This document shows positions 36,196 through 45,429 of a stretch of DNA of 64,000 nucleotides, piece after piece. The notes under the pieces were generated by a model. It worked only from the letters and a program-made list of their open reading frames with translations, was not told where the DNA came from and searched no databases. Position 1 is the stretch's first letter; each line of letters opens with the position of its first letter. The stretch is taken from NCBI RefSeq assembly GCF_003718735.1, contig NZ_CP033460.1, positions 2,232,001 to 2,296,000 of the forward strand, read 5' to 3'. Source of the stretch: Staphylococcus debuckii (GTDB taxonomy: Bacteria > Bacillota > Bacilli > Staphylococcales > Staphylococcaceae). A program made the translations under genes and the position numbers.

Positions 36196-39148
36196 CGTGT
36201 CTCACCTGATTTCCTGGGACCACGTAGTCTGGACGTGCCCATTTTTTCTGAACTTGAACACTGTATTGCGGATTACGTTCTGTATCTACACGGAAGTTGG
36301 CAGGATTCAATGGTGATCTGCCTCGGCGTGTGATAACTTCCATACGGCAAGCTGTACGTTTGTAAGATGGTGTATCTGTATCTTTATCGACATCACTATT
36401 AGTCAACATGTTGACTGCACCTAATGTACCATCTTGTTCCGCATCATTGTTCAACGGAATATAGATTTCATTCCCTTTAACACGGTCAGTAACGTGAACC
36501 ATTAATTTAACTTCACCTGTTGATGAAACTAATTTAACTTCGCCACCTTCATGAACACCGCGGTGTTCTGCAAGTTCTGGAGAAATTTCCACATAAACGT
36601 TAGGTACTTTGTATTTAATACCAGGAACGTGGTAAGTCATATTACCTTCATGGAAGTGTTCTAATAAACGACCGTTGTTAACATGCAAGTCATATTCTTC
36701 GTCTTGTTTGAAGAAGTTATCGAATGTTAATGGATACAATTTCGCACGTTTATTAGGGAAGTTGAATCCTCCAAGATATAATGTCGGTTCATCTGTACCA
36801 TCTGGAGCAACTGGCCATTGCAATGATTTGAAACCTTCTAAGCGTTCATAAGTTACACCTGCAAATGTTGGTGTTAAGCTGGCCATTTCATCCATGATTT
36901 CACTTGGATGTGAATAGTTCCAGTCAAAGCCCATTTTGTTAGCAATCATTTGCATGATTTGCCAGTCAGGTTTAGATTCGCCAAGTGGTTCCATAACTTG
37001 ATAGAGACGTTGGATACGACGTTCTGTATTCGCAAATGTACCTTCTTTTTCAAGTGAAGGACTTGCAGGTAATACGACGTTCGCAAAACGTGCTGTTTGT
37101 GTTAAGAACGCATCTTGTACGACTAAGAAATCAACTTTTTCTAAAGCAGATTGTACGAAGTTGATATTAGCATCTACGATACCAGTATCTTCACCGTAAA
37201 TGTACATTGCAGAAATTTCATCGTTATGAATACCTTCCATCATTTGATGGTTGTCACGACCTGCTTTAGGCGGTAATGCTACGCCGTAAGCTTTTTCAAA
37301 TTTCGCACGTACTTCGTCATCTTCAACACCTTGGTAACCAGGGAATTTATCCGGCATACTACCAGCATCACTACAACCTTGTACGTTGTTATGTCCACGT
37401 AATGGATAAGCACCGCAACCAGGTTTTCTGTAGTTACCTGTAACAAGCAATAAGTTAGAGATTGCTGTACTTGTGTCACTACCGATATCTTGTTGTGTAA
37501 CACCCATTGCCCAACAGATACTTACGCCTTCTGCTGCCACAACGTTATGTGCAAATTCAATAAGATCTTCTTTTGCAATACCTGTAGTTTCCTCAGCAAA
37601 TTCCATAGTGAATGGTGCTAATGATTTGTAATAGTCATCGAAATGGTCAACCCATTCATCGATAAAGGCTTTATCGTGCATGTCATTATCAATGATATAT
37701 TTAGTTACTGCTGACATCCAAGCTAAGTCAGTACCTGGTTTAGGTTGATAGAAGTAGTCAGCACGTTCTGCCATTTCGTGACGGCGGATATCAAATACTA
37801 CAAGTTTATTACCGTATAATTTGTGTCCGCGTTTGATTTTAGAAGCGATAACTGGATGCGCTTCTGCTGTGTTAGTACCTACCAAGACTACCATGTCTGA
37901 ATGCATAAGGTCGTCACTTGAACCTGAGTCACCACCGTGACCTACTGTTCTGAATAGACCTTTTGTTGCTGGTGCTTGGCAATAACGTGAACAGTTATCC
38001 ACGTTGTTAGTACCGATAACTTGTCGAGCAAGTTTTTGCATTAAATATGATTCTTCAATAGTACCTTTTGAAGATGCGATGAATGATAATGCATCTGCGC
38101 CTTTTTCCTCTTTAATACGACGGAAGTTGTCGCTGATAACATTTAATGCTTCATCCCATTCTACTTCTACGAATTCGTCACCCTTACGAACAAGCGGTCT
38201 TGTTAAACGCTCTTCAGAGTTGACGAAGTCCCAACCGAATTTACCTTTGATACAAGTTGAAACTCGGTTAGCAGGTGAATCGTGTTGAGGTTGAACTTTA
38301 AGGATTTCGCGACCTTTAGTCCAAACATCAAAAGTACATCCCACACCACAGTACGTACATACTGTTTTCGTTTTAGACATATATTCGTTACGCATTGCAG
38401 ATTCGCCGTTTGATACACCCATTAATAGGCCGTAACCTGGTTCTGCTTCTTTAGTCAATTCAATCATATCTGCTAAAGATCCAGGTTCGATGTCAGTCAT
38501 ATAACCTGCATTACCAACCATTTTATTTTCCATCATGGCATTACATGGACAAACTGTTGCACATTGACCACAGTTAACACATGATGATTCATTAATTGGT
38601 ACATCGTTATCCCAGATAACTCTTGGTTGTTCACGTTCCCAGTCAATAGATAATGTTTCATTAACTTGAACGTCTTGACAAACTTCTACACAACGTCCGC
38701 AAAGGATACATTGGTTTGGATCATAACGATAAAACGGACCAAAGTCTTTTTCATATGGCTTCGGTTTATATTCGTATGATTGTTCCTCAACACCCCATTC
38801 ATCCATTGTATTATGGATATCACAGTCACCGTTGTTATAGTCACAAACTGTACAATACAGAATGTGTTTTTCTAAGATGCGGTCTAACGCTTCTTTTTGG
38901 CTGGCTTTAACATCGCTGTTTGTTGTGTTGACAACCATCGGACGATCAATTGTTGTACCACATGCGCGCTCGATTTTTCCGTCAATTTCCACTGCACACG
39001 TATCACATGTTTGAATCGGTCCTAGCGATTCGTTATAACAGATTGACGGTACAAATGTTTCTTGCGACTTAATGAAGGCAAGAAGATTTGTTCCTGGTTC
39101 CACAAGATAGTCTTTTCCATCTAAAGTGATGACAAGATGTTCTTGCAT
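36188..39148 (-). CDS. fdhA: Formate dehydrogenase alpha subunit, multi-domain Mo/Fe-S enzyme
   Basis: 986 aa. Domains in order: plant-type 2Fe-2S (Cys37, 48, 51, 63); His-Cys 4Fe-4S site (His95, Cys99, 102, 109); two ferredoxin 4Fe-4S sets ([11 protein letters not shown] at 147-157, [11 protein letters not shown] at 190-200); molybdopterin 4Fe-4S (CTYCGVGC at 264-271); then the bis-MGD domains with Cys390 in NCSRYCQAP at the position of selenocysteine in E. coli FdhF. It oxidises formate to CO2. I use the ATG of [11 protein letters not shown], preceded by AGGGGTGA; a longer reading adds 20 residues unlike the family. It forms an operon with the DUF1641 gene and depends on fdhD and the mod/moa genes. 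Confidence 0.92.
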   Translation of the reverse strand: MQEHLVITLDGKDYLVEPGTNLLAFIKSQETFVPSICYNESLGPIQTCDTCAVEIDGKIERACGTTIDRPMVVNTTNSDVKASQKEALDRILEKHILYCTVCDYNNGDCDIHNTMDEWGVEEQSYEYKPKPYEKDFGPFYRYDPNQCILCGRCVEVCQDVQVNETLSIDWEREQPRVIWDNDVPINESSCVNCGQCATVCPCNAMMENKMVGNAGYMTDIEPGSLADMIELTKEAEPGYGLLMGVSNGESAMRNEYMSKTKTVCTYCGVGCTFDVWTKGREILKVQPQHDSPANRVSTCIKGKFGWDFVNSEERLTRPLVRKGDEFVEVEWDEALNVISDNFRRIKEEKGADALSFIASSKGTIEESYLMQKLARQVIGTNNVDNCSRYCQAPATKGLFRTVGHGGDSGSSDDLMHSDMVVLVGTNTAEAHPVIASKIKRGHKLYGNKLVVFDIRRHEMAERADYFYQPKPGTDLAWMSAVTKYIIDNDMHDKAFIDEWVDHFDDYYKSLAPFTMEFAEETTGIAKEDLIEFAHNVVAAEGVSICWAMGVTQQDIGSDTSTAISNLLLVTGNYRKPGCGAYPLRGHNNVQGCSDAGSMPDKFPGYQGVEDDEVRAKFEKAYGVALPPKAGRDNHQMMEGIHNDEISAMYIYGEDTGIVDANINFVQSALEKVDFLVVQDAFLTQTARFANVVLPASPSLEKEGTFANTERRIQRLYQVMEPLGESKPDWQIMQMIANKMGFDWNYSHPSEIMDEMASLTPTFAGVTYERLEGFKSLQWPVAPDGTDEPTLYLGGFNFPNKRAKLYPLTFDNFFKQDEEYDLHVNNGRLLEHFHEGNMTYHVPGIKYKVPNVYVEISPELAEHRGVHEGGEVKLVSSTGEVKLMVHVTDRVKGNEIYIPLNNDAEQDGTLGAVNMLTNSDVDKDTDTPSYKRTACRMEVITRRGRSPLNPANFRVDTERNPQYSVQVQKKWARPDYVVPGNQVRHDG

Positions 39149-39713
39149 ATAATCACCCCTATATTCTGAGGTCCGATAAATACATTTAAGTTCTATACAA
39201 TTGGACATGTTTCAGTTTGATTCTATTGATGAGGGTTAGTATCATTCTGAAAAAAGTTACAGTTAATTCATTTATAAAGCTTGTAGCAGCTCAAATTATG
39301 TAATACATAAGCAGTCATACTGCAACATACTGAATTAATGAACTGATAACCTGACATGTTATTATATAGCACTTTCTTCAGAGCTAAATCACTCTGAAAA
39401 TCCAACGCTATTTATTAACCTCTTCTTTTATATATTATCCGTAAATATTTGAAGACTAAATCTTTTTTGCCCCACGCAATAAAAAAAATAGTCTTACCTC
39501 TAATACTAGTACTTTTACTCTTGAATGTTAAGTCCTATACTTATATATTTGCTCAAAAGTTGATATATTAAACCAATTAACAATTACTTTTTACTCTTTT
39601 TATAATAATGTGCTGAAAAACTAACTTTTCAGAATAATTAAGCGGTATATTGAGTGGCTGAAAGAAGGTTTCATTAAGAAAGCTGAGGCAAAAGTAATGC
39701 CTCAGCTATCATT
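39149..39713 (-). other. Long leader/promoter region of fdhA, no gene seen
   Basis: 565 bp, very AT-rich. The only clear structure is a perfect hairpin TTCAGAG/CTCTGAA (39377-39398) about 230 nt upstream of fdhA. I found no riboswitch, Rex box or cre, and no open frame with a ribosome-binding site. The end near 39681 is the terminator of the next gene. Confidence 0.5.
39681..39710 (-). terminator. Terminator of the 98-aa acidic protein gene
   Basis: Perfect 10-bp arms AGCTGAGGCA and TGCCTCAGCT, then TTTCTT on the minus strand. Confidence 0.78.
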
Positions 39714-40010
39714 TTATTTATCATGTAATCTGCCTAAAATTTCTTGTTTTAAAACATTAATAGCATCATCAAATTCTGTTTCATTATGATTAGCGTCTGC
39801 ATGAGCGATTAATGAATTGACTAAATCCAAGTCATTATATTCGCTGACTCTAAGCTTAAATTGATCAAGTCCTACCTCAACAGAGCCGCCATTTTTTTGA
39901 AATTCATGAATTTTATAATAGGTATCTGCACCTAATCCGCCTTCATCTACCATTTCTGAAACATCTTGTACTTCTTCTTCATTTACTTTGTTTTCATCAT
40001 GATTTGTCAT
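39714..40010 (-). CDS. Hypothetical small acidic protein
   Basis: 98 aa, strongly acidic (rich in Glu and Asp), cytosolic, no motif recognised. The sequence around YYKIHEFQKNGG and DLDLVNSLIAHADANH suggests helices. An AGAGGGGGAA lies just before the ATG, so it is likely to be translated. It has its own terminator and lies between fdhA and the LCP gene. Confidence 0.65.
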   Translation of the reverse strand: MTNHDENKVNEEEVQDVSEMVDEGGLGADTYYKIHEFQKNGGSVEVGLDQFKLRVSEYNDLDLVNSLIAHADANHNETEFDDAINVLKQEILGRLHDK

Positions 40011-40128
40011 CGTTATTCCCCCTCTTCCTTCGTAATACCCTAAATTTCCATTATTATTTATATATCATTTTAACTTTTAGAGTAAAAAATAACCAAATTC
40101 CAGGAAATTCCTGAAATTTGGCTTTTTC

Positions 40129-41085
40129 TTATAAATCTAAATTAGATTTTAACAACTCAGTCATATTTTCTAAAGAAGATTGATCAGGTACAAAGTAATA
40201 CAAACCATCGTCTTGGATGCCGCCGCTACCTTGTAATTGATGACGTCTCACATGTTCATTCGCATCTTTGTATTTAGAGCGAACTGTGTTCAATTCTCCT
40301 AACGTCAAATCAGTTTTAACGTTTTTCTGAATTTCATCTGTTACTCCGTTGAAGTTTGTAATTGATTTTACACCAGTCAATTCATTAGCAATGCCTTTCA
40401 AAACTAATTGCTGACGTTCTTGGCGTCCAAAGTCTCCACCAGCGCCTTCCTCTTTACGAGAACGGATAAAAGCAAGTGCTTTATCGCCATCTAAATGCGT
40501 TTTTTCGCCTTTTACAAAGTTATAACCATCTGTACTGAAAGTCGCATTACTTACTACATCGACCCCACCTAATGCGTCTACCATGCCATGCATGCCATCC
40601 ATATCGACTGTAGCATAATGATCAATCGGCACATTCAATAATTTTTCTAAAGATTTTACTGCCATATTCGGGCCGCCATAAGCGTAGGCATGGTTAATCT
40701 TCTCAGTTGTACCTCTGCCGACTATTTTAGCTTGCGTATCACGTGGAATACTTACAATTTCTGTAGTCTTCTTATCTGGATTGACAGATAAGACCATAAT
40801 TGAATCTGAACGTTCTCCGTCACCTTCACTTTTTCTTTGAGCATCAGAGTCCACACCAAATAAAGCGATTGAGAAAGGTTGGCCTTTATTTAAATCTACT
40901 TTCTCTTTTCTCAACTCTGACTTATTTCTGTCTAATGGGTTATGTATACTGCCGCCCACCGCAAAAATTTTAAATGCTAAATAGATTGCTGCAATCACAG
41001 CCAATAATACTAAAATACCAAATGCCCATAACAATACCTTGGGAACAGTTCCCATTTTTCTCTTAGGATCTTCTGACCTTCTCAC
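40129..41085 (-). CDS. LytR-CpsA-Psr (LCP) family wall polymer ligase
   Basis: 318 aa from the GTG 7 bp after GAGGAG (a GTG five codons earlier overlaps that site). A short cytoplasmic N-terminus and one membrane helix (about 13-37) precede the LCP domain, with FGVDSDAQRKSEGDGERSDSIMVLSV (about 81-106; phosphate-binding Asp/Arg), IVSIPRDTQ, and FIRSRKEEGAGGDFGRQERQQ (about 206-226). LCP proteins attach teichoic acid or capsule to peptidoglycan. Position between fdhA and the IMPase gene matches S. aureus lcpC. Confidence 0.88.
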   Translation of the reverse strand: MRRSEDPKRKMGTVPKVLLWAFGILVLLAVIAAIYLAFKIFAVGGSIHNPLDRNKSELRKEKVDLNKGQPFSIALFGVDSDAQRKSEGDGERSDSIMVLSVNPDKKTTEIVSIPRDTQAKIVGRGTTEKINHAYAYGGPNMAVKSLEKLLNVPIDHYATVDMDGMHGMVDALGGVDVVSNATFSTDGYNFVKGEKTHLDGDKALAFIRSRKEEGAGGDFGRQERQQLVLKGIANELTGVKSITNFNGVTDEIQKNVKTDLTLGELNTVRSKYKDANEHVRRHQLQGSGGIQDDGLYYFVPDQSSLENMTELLKSNLDL

Positions 41086-41173
41086 CCAACCACTCCTCAC
41101 AATTCAGCTTTCTGCAAATCTAGCTTTCTTAATAAACTCATTATATTATAACTAATTTTATAAAACATGATAC

Positions 41174-41992
41174 TTAAGTCTTATTCACAAAATTAGTTTG
41201 ATACCCGCCTTTTTGATTCAAAATCTGTAATATAGTTTCATGACAACCTGGATTACTGATGATAAAGGGTCCCGCTTCCGCAAAATCGATAGGTCCACCT
41301 TCTAGGTTAGTCATTTTCAAACCTAATTCTTCAGCAAAAAGAAACTGCGCTGAAATATCCCAAGGTTTAGAGTTCGTATTAATGTGTGCTCCGAATTGTC
41401 CTTTAATTACTCTGACTGAATCTAAACCGCAAGAACCGATTAAACGATAACTAAATGCTGCAGCTTTCAAATCTTCTATAGTTTGCTCATTTAGAACATA
41501 CATATTATAAGATAAAATCATGTCCTTAATATCTTGTGCTTTAACTGTAGACATCATCACCTCATTTTCAAATGCACCCATACCTCTAATTGCTTTATAC
41601 AGTACTTTATGAGGATAATCATAGATATACGACAATTGAGGTTCTCCTTCTGAAAAATAGGAAAGAATAATGCAATAATCTGTTTGCTGTTTTACTAAAT
41701 TAGCTGTTCCATCGATAGGATCCATAATCCATACATCACCATGTTTAGCATCTATCAAATCATTATTCTTTTCTTCAGCAAATAATTGGTGTTCAGGATA
41801 ATGTGTCTCTAAAAATATTTCAAATTTATCTTGAATGATACGGTCAACGTTTGTGACCAAATCAAATTGATTCGCTTTGGTCTCCGTACGCATATTATGA
41901 ATGAGTTCCGGGATAATCTCATCTAACCCTGTTAGCCATTGTCTGATTGCTTTATCAAGATGGATACGTTCTGTTTTATTCAAACTATACAC
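41174..41992 (-). CDS. Inositol monophosphatase (SuhB) family protein
   Basis: 272 aa. The metal-binding motifs of the family are visible: EEKN (Glu about 68), DPIDGTANLVKQ (about 87-98) and the C-terminal KPWDISAQFLFAEELGL (about 204-220). It hydrolyses a sugar or inositol phosphate; some relatives act on PAP or fructose bisphosphate, so the substrate is open. GAGGTGT precedes the ATG. In S. aureus a homologous gene sits at this point beside lcpC and RsaI. Confidence 0.83.
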   Translation of the reverse strand: MYSLNKTERIHLDKAIRQWLTGLDEIIPELIHNMRTETKANQFDLVTNVDRIIQDKFEIFLETHYPEHQLFAEEKNNDLIDAKHGDVWIMDPIDGTANLVKQQTDYCIILSYFSEGEPQLSYIYDYPHKVLYKAIRGMGAFENEVMMSTVKAQDIKDMILSYNMYVLNEQTIEDLKAAAFSYRLIGSCGLDSVRVIKGQFGAHINTNSKPWDISAQFLFAEELGLKMTNLEGGPIDFAEAGPFIISNPGCHETILQILNQKGGYQTNFVNKT

Positions 41993-42082
41993 CTCAAATC
42001 AATTTATTAATTTATGTATTATTGTTATTTTAGCATGTAATTCTAGAAAAACGTTAATAAAATTTAAATTTTTTGTGCATTT

Positions 42083-42237
42083 AAAAAACCGACTAGCAAT
42101 ACTAGTCGGCATAGAAAGGAAAGTAAGTAATAATATTGAAGATGTTAATTAACTAGTGATTTGCACATTTTTAATAAATCACACGACTATGATTTATTAT
42201 TACCCCTTTGTTACTAAGTGCTATCTCCTAGTTACTA
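42083..42237 (-). ncRNA. rsaI: RsaI (RsaOG) small regulatory RNA
   Basis: The minus strand has a complete transcription unit with no coding frame. Promoter -35 TTACAT (42271-42266) and -10 TACACT (42248-42243) are 17 bp apart. The body, about 155 nt, contains the unpaired-looking AACAAAGGGGTAATAA and a perfect hairpin AATAAATCA/TGATTTATT. It ends in CCGACTAG/CTAGTCGG followed by TTTTTT. Location next to the IMPase gene, size, the G-rich patch and a cre over the promoter all fit S. aureus RsaI, a CcpA-repressed RNA of carbon metabolism. Identity rests on synteny and architecture, not alignment. Confidence 0.8.
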
Positions 42238-42265
42238 TTAAAAGTGTATCACATCTTTTCAATTA

Positions 42266-42282
42266 ATGTAAGCGTTTACTTT
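42266..42282. promoter_or_regulatory. cre (CcpA) site overlapping the RsaI -35 box
   Basis: ATGTAAGCGTTTACTT matches the cre consensus at all but one of the defined positions. It covers the -35 hexamer, so CcpA should repress in glucose. Confidence 0.75.
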
Positions 42283-42382
42283 AATTTTTTTGTACTTTTC
42301 AGCATTTTTTTGCGAATAAATATCAAATAATACTAAATATGATATAATCATTGTAATATGTAATATATGGGAGGTGGCATCA

Positions 42383-43081
42383 ATGAATAAAGTTGAACGT
42401 CAAAATAAATTAATTCACTTTATAGAATCCAACGATCAACTCACTGCTATGCAACTTGCGAAAAAACTAGAAGTTTCTAAGCGTACTATATTACGTGATA
42501 TTCAAGACCTTGAAAAACAAGGTGTACAAATTATCGCAAAGCAAGGCGCTTTAGGCGGTTATCGTATCCAACCAGATCATTCACCTATTAAACTGGAGCT
42601 CACCGAAGAACAGATGCTTGCTTTATTTATGACTTTAAATGAAAGTCAATCCTATACAAAGTTGCCCTACCATGCAGAAATACAGCAACTTATTAAGAAA
42701 TGTTTGAATCAACCAGCCACCCATATCAGACGGATTTTAAAGCGCATGAATCGCTACATCAAATTTGAATCTAATCCTCATACTGCACTGCCCCATACTT
42801 TTTCAGACTTACTAATTTATTGTGCGGAACGCAATGTCATGTTAGTGGAGTATGAGTTGCAAGGAAACTTAGAAAAAGAAAATGTCATCTTTATCGGATT
42901 AATTTGCCGAAAAGCCGATTGGCATGTTGTGATATTTGATATCGGCCGTGGCATAACGAAAGAAATTGCTATTACTGATATCAAAGACATTTCGTATTCT
43001 TTCCAAAAAACCGTAAAAACTCACGATATTTCTATTTATAACTACCAGAAATTTTTAAATCCAACTGATTCTGCCAATTGA
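42383..43081 (+). CDS. HTH and WYL-domain transcriptional regulator (YafY-like)
   Basis: 232 aa. The N-terminal HTH_11 winged helix (QLAKKLEVSKRTILRDIQDLEKQG, about 22-45, then GGYRI) is DeoR/YafY-like. The C-terminal half from about 130 has the fold expected for a WYL ligand-sensing domain (VMLVEYELQGN, ICRKADWHVVIFD), though the literal WYL triad is degenerate. Start is the ATG after GGGAGGTGG. Divergent from RsaI, it shares the roughly 230-bp control region. Targets unknown. Confidence 0.78.
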   Translation: MNKVERQNKLIHFIESNDQLTAMQLAKKLEVSKRTILRDIQDLEKQGVQIIAKQGALGGYRIQPDHSPIKLELTEEQMLALFMTLNESQSYTKLPYHAEIQQLIKKCLNQPATHIRRILKRMNRYIKFESNPHTALPHTFSDLLIYCAERNVMLVEYELQGNLEKENVIFIGLICRKADWHVVIFDIGRGITKEIAITDIKDISYSFQKTVKTHDISIYNYQKFLNPTDSAN

Positions 43082-43098
43082 TCAGTTGGATTTTTTTA
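43058..43098 (+). terminator. Terminator of the WYL regulator gene
   Basis: AATCCAACTGAT, inside the last codons, pairs perfectly with ATCAGTTGGATT; seven T follow. Confidence 0.88.
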
Positions 43099-43117
43099 TA
43101 GATATGAATTTTTCCTT

Positions 43118-43834
43118 TCAACTGAAAAATACAGTCATTAAGAAAGAAACTAAATTATTTCCGAGATGGATAAAAATAGTAGCGGCTGTACTTTTACCAG
43201 ATTTAAAATAAACAAGTACAAGTGCAACTGCGATAATAAAGTAGGAACCAAATTCAAATGGAGAAGCAGCTCCTATAACATGCATCGCTGCAAAAGCTAG
43301 TGCAGAAATGATGCCCATCACTATATAATTGAATTTCTTTCCTAGCTCTCCGATAATTACATTTCTAAAAAACAGTTCTTCAACTACTGGTGCTAGAATC
43401 ACCACAAATAAGAAACTGAATGGAAGAAATGCTGGATTTTTAAACAGAGAAGCCAAGCTTTCTTCATTTTGCGTTTCCTTAAATCCGATACCTTCTGGCA
43501 ACATGGACATTAATTGGTTATATAATGTTTCAACCCCCATGACTACAAGGAGCGTAATTAATAAAAATAACCAACGTTTCCTTACGTAATGCCATCCTGC
43601 GCGCAACCTTTCCGGCATTTCTTGGTAATGAAAATAATAGAAAACAATTAATACAATTATGTAACTCAACATTTGTCCAAGCGCACCTACGCCGTTGAGT
43701 GTATCTTCATTAAATGGAGCATGGAAGTTTAAAGCTATAAGCATTTCTATTGCTGAACACACAAATATGCCAACAAGAGCGATAGGCACCAACCATAAGT
43801 CTCTCCATGCGGGTTTATCTTTTCTTAAAACCAT
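43118..43834 (-). CDS. CPBP-family intramembrane metalloprotease (Abi/CAAX-type)
   Basis: 238 aa with about seven membrane segments. The catalytic EExxxR motif is EELFFR (about 154-159), followed by FAAMHVIGA (His about 187) and HLGNNLVSF (about 224-232), the conserved CPBP His and Asn positions. Such proteases process prenylated or peptide substrates; in staphylococci the relative MroQ acts in Agr signalling, but this gene has no such context. Alone between a regulator and a long gap. Confidence 0.8.
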   Translation of the reverse strand: MVLRKDKPAWRDLWLVPIALVGIFVCSAIEMLIALNFHAPFNEDTLNGVGALGQMLSYIIVLIVFYYFHYQEMPERLRAGWHYVRKRWLFLLITLLVVMGVETLYNQLMSMLPEGIGFKETQNEESLASLFKNPAFLPFSFLFVVILAPVVEELFFRNVIIGELGKKFNYIVMGIISALAFAAMHVIGAASPFEFGSYFIIAVALVLVYFKSGKSTAATIFIHLGNNLVSFLMTVFFS

Positions 43835-44298
43835 AATGGCCCCCTAATTCAAATTTCAATTCTATATAACGTTATTAATATATTATATTCTACCTGTATT
43901 TTAAGCACAAATATTTTCAGACAAGGAGAATCATAACCGACGATGGTTCTCTCGCCTTGAACATCTATAAACAAGTAATCAAGTAATAATGATAAAAATA
44001 CGAGGACTGGGATACATAAGTAAAAGTTTCAGCTTTATATGAGACAGGTATAATAATTATAGAAACACTTCAAAATTCACAATTGTCTAACTTCATAACG
44101 TGTAGTACACTAGGAACAATTAAGTTTATCAAGTTGTAAGTTGAGATACCGGGAGAATATCCGACTTACTCGATATGAAAGTGCAGAATAAACCACATTT
44201 TCTATCAACTTGGTTATGGGATTTTGTTTACTGCTATCTATGCATTCATCACAATTTTGTTTACATGCATTAGAGAATCCGTAGAGCAGGTGATTTTT
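43835..44298. other. Gap of about 460 bp upstream of the RpiR gene, no gene seen
   Basis: AT-rich. A small inverted pair (CCGACGATGGTTCTCTCG) and TAGTACACT-like promoter elements are present, but nothing that I can assign with confidence. An in-frame hydrophobic extension upstream of the RpiR ATG is not supported by a ribosome-binding site. Confidence 0.4.
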
Positions 44299-45171
44299 AT
44301 GACAAATATTTTATTTAAATTAGAATCTAAATATCCTTCGTTTACGAAAAGTGAAAAGAAAATTGCAGATTACATTCTACGCCGTCCTCAACAGATTTTG
44401 GATATGACCACGCATACACTTGCAAATCGAACCAATACAAGTCCTTCATCTGTAGTGCGCTTTGGTTATAAGGTTACTGACGGCGGATTTCAGGAATTAA
44501 AAACCGAAGTTTCAAAGTATATGTCAGCACGGACGCAACCTCGTCAATTAGAACTACAGGCAAATGAATCTTTAGAGACTATTAAACGTAAAATGCTGTC
44601 TCGAACTACTCAAACTTTATGCAAAGTTTCAGATGAAGTAAATGAAGCTGACATTGATAAAGTCTGCATGCAATTAAAACAAGCACGCACTGTTTTTATT
44701 TTTGGTTTCGGTGCCTCATATGTAGCAGCGAGAGATTTATTTCAAAAACTATCTCGTGTAGGAATTGACGCACATTGTATTGAAAGTGTGCATACGTTAA
44801 TTAATATCATCGCTACACACGATGCTAGAGACTGCCTTTTCATTATTTCAAACAGCGGAGAACACAATGAATTAGAAGCGATAACTCGTGTGGCCTCTGA
44901 TTATCATCTATTTTTGATTTCTCTTATGGGAAAGAAAGATAATCCGATTACACAATATACTGATGTCGATTTAATTTATGGAGAAACAGATGAAAGCGAA
45001 GTGCGCATGGCTGCTACCACTTCACTTACTGCACAACTCTTCATGATTAATGTGCTCTATTACCGCTATCTTTCATTAGACTTTTCAAATTCACTAGACT
45101 TAGTTACACAATCTAAGATGGCTTTGAATAACTATAAAAAACATTTATCAAATATAGAATTTGAACATTAA
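44299..45171 (+). CDS. RpiR-family transcriptional regulator
   Basis: 290 aa from the ATG after GCAGGTGA. The N-terminal RpiR helix-turn-helix (TKSEKKIADYILRRP to TNTSPSSVVRFGYKVTDGGFQELK, about 13-68) precedes a sugar-isomerase (SIS) domain (VFIFGFGASYVAARDLFQKL, about 133-152; IISNSGEHNELEAI, about 185-198). Such proteins sense phosphosugars and control pentose phosphate or amino-sugar genes. No sugar genes adjoin it. S. aureus has three RpiR homologues; which one this matches is not clear. Confidence 0.85.
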   Translation: MTNILFKLESKYPSFTKSEKKIADYILRRPQQILDMTTHTLANRTNTSPSSVVRFGYKVTDGGFQELKTEVSKYMSARTQPRQLELQANESLETIKRKMLSRTTQTLCKVSDEVNEADIDKVCMQLKQARTVFIFGFGASYVAARDLFQKLSRVGIDAHCIESVHTLINIIATHDARDCLFIISNSGEHNELEAITRVASDYHLFLISLMGKKDNPITQYTDVDLIYGETDESEVRMAATTSLTAQLFMINVLYYRYLSLDFSNSLDLVTQSKMALNNYKKHLSNIEFEH

Positions 45172-45174
45172 AGC

Positions 45175-45215
45175 GAGCTGAGATTATTAATTAGATCTCA
45201 GCTCGTTCTTTATTT
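45175..45215 (+). terminator. Terminator of the RpiR gene
   Basis: Perfect 10-bp arms GAGCTGAGAT and ATCTCAGCTC, then TTCTTTATTTT. Confidence 0.85.
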
Positions 45216-45338
45216 TGCAGATTTTTAAATTATTCATGTATGGACTTTAGATGAAAAAAATCTTGTGAAAAAGAGCGGAAGGCGGACAGGATTTTGTTGC
45301 ATTTTGGACAGCGGGAGAGAAAATTTGGGAAGTGTCTA

Positions 45339-45369
45339 GGCGACGTGGCCGAGCCTCGACACTTTCGCC
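45339..45369 (+). repeat. Single copy of the AGTGTCTAGG/CGACACT palindromic repeat
   Basis: AGTGTCTAGG, variable CGACGTGGCC, then GAGCCTCGACACTTTCGCC (running to 45369). It lies between two converging genes, directly beside the permease terminator. Confidence 0.8.
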
Positions 45370-45387
45370 AAAAGCTACATAAACAAC

Positions 45388-45418
45388 AAAAGCTGAGACA
45401 AAACATTGTCCCAGCTTT
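45388..45418 (-). terminator. Terminator of the amino-acid permease gene
   Basis: On the minus strand AAAGCTGGGACAA pairs with TTGTCTCAGCTTT (one mismatch), followed by TGTTGTTTATG. Confidence 0.75.
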
Positions 45419-45429
45419 CATTTCAAATC

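Noticed and set aside
36188..39148. Selenocysteine in formate dehydrogenase
   Set aside because: The active-site codon is TGT (Cys390); there is no in-frame TGA.
39149..39680. Moco riboswitch before fdhA
   Set aside because: I could not find the conserved multi-helix core, only one small hairpin in AT-rich DNA.
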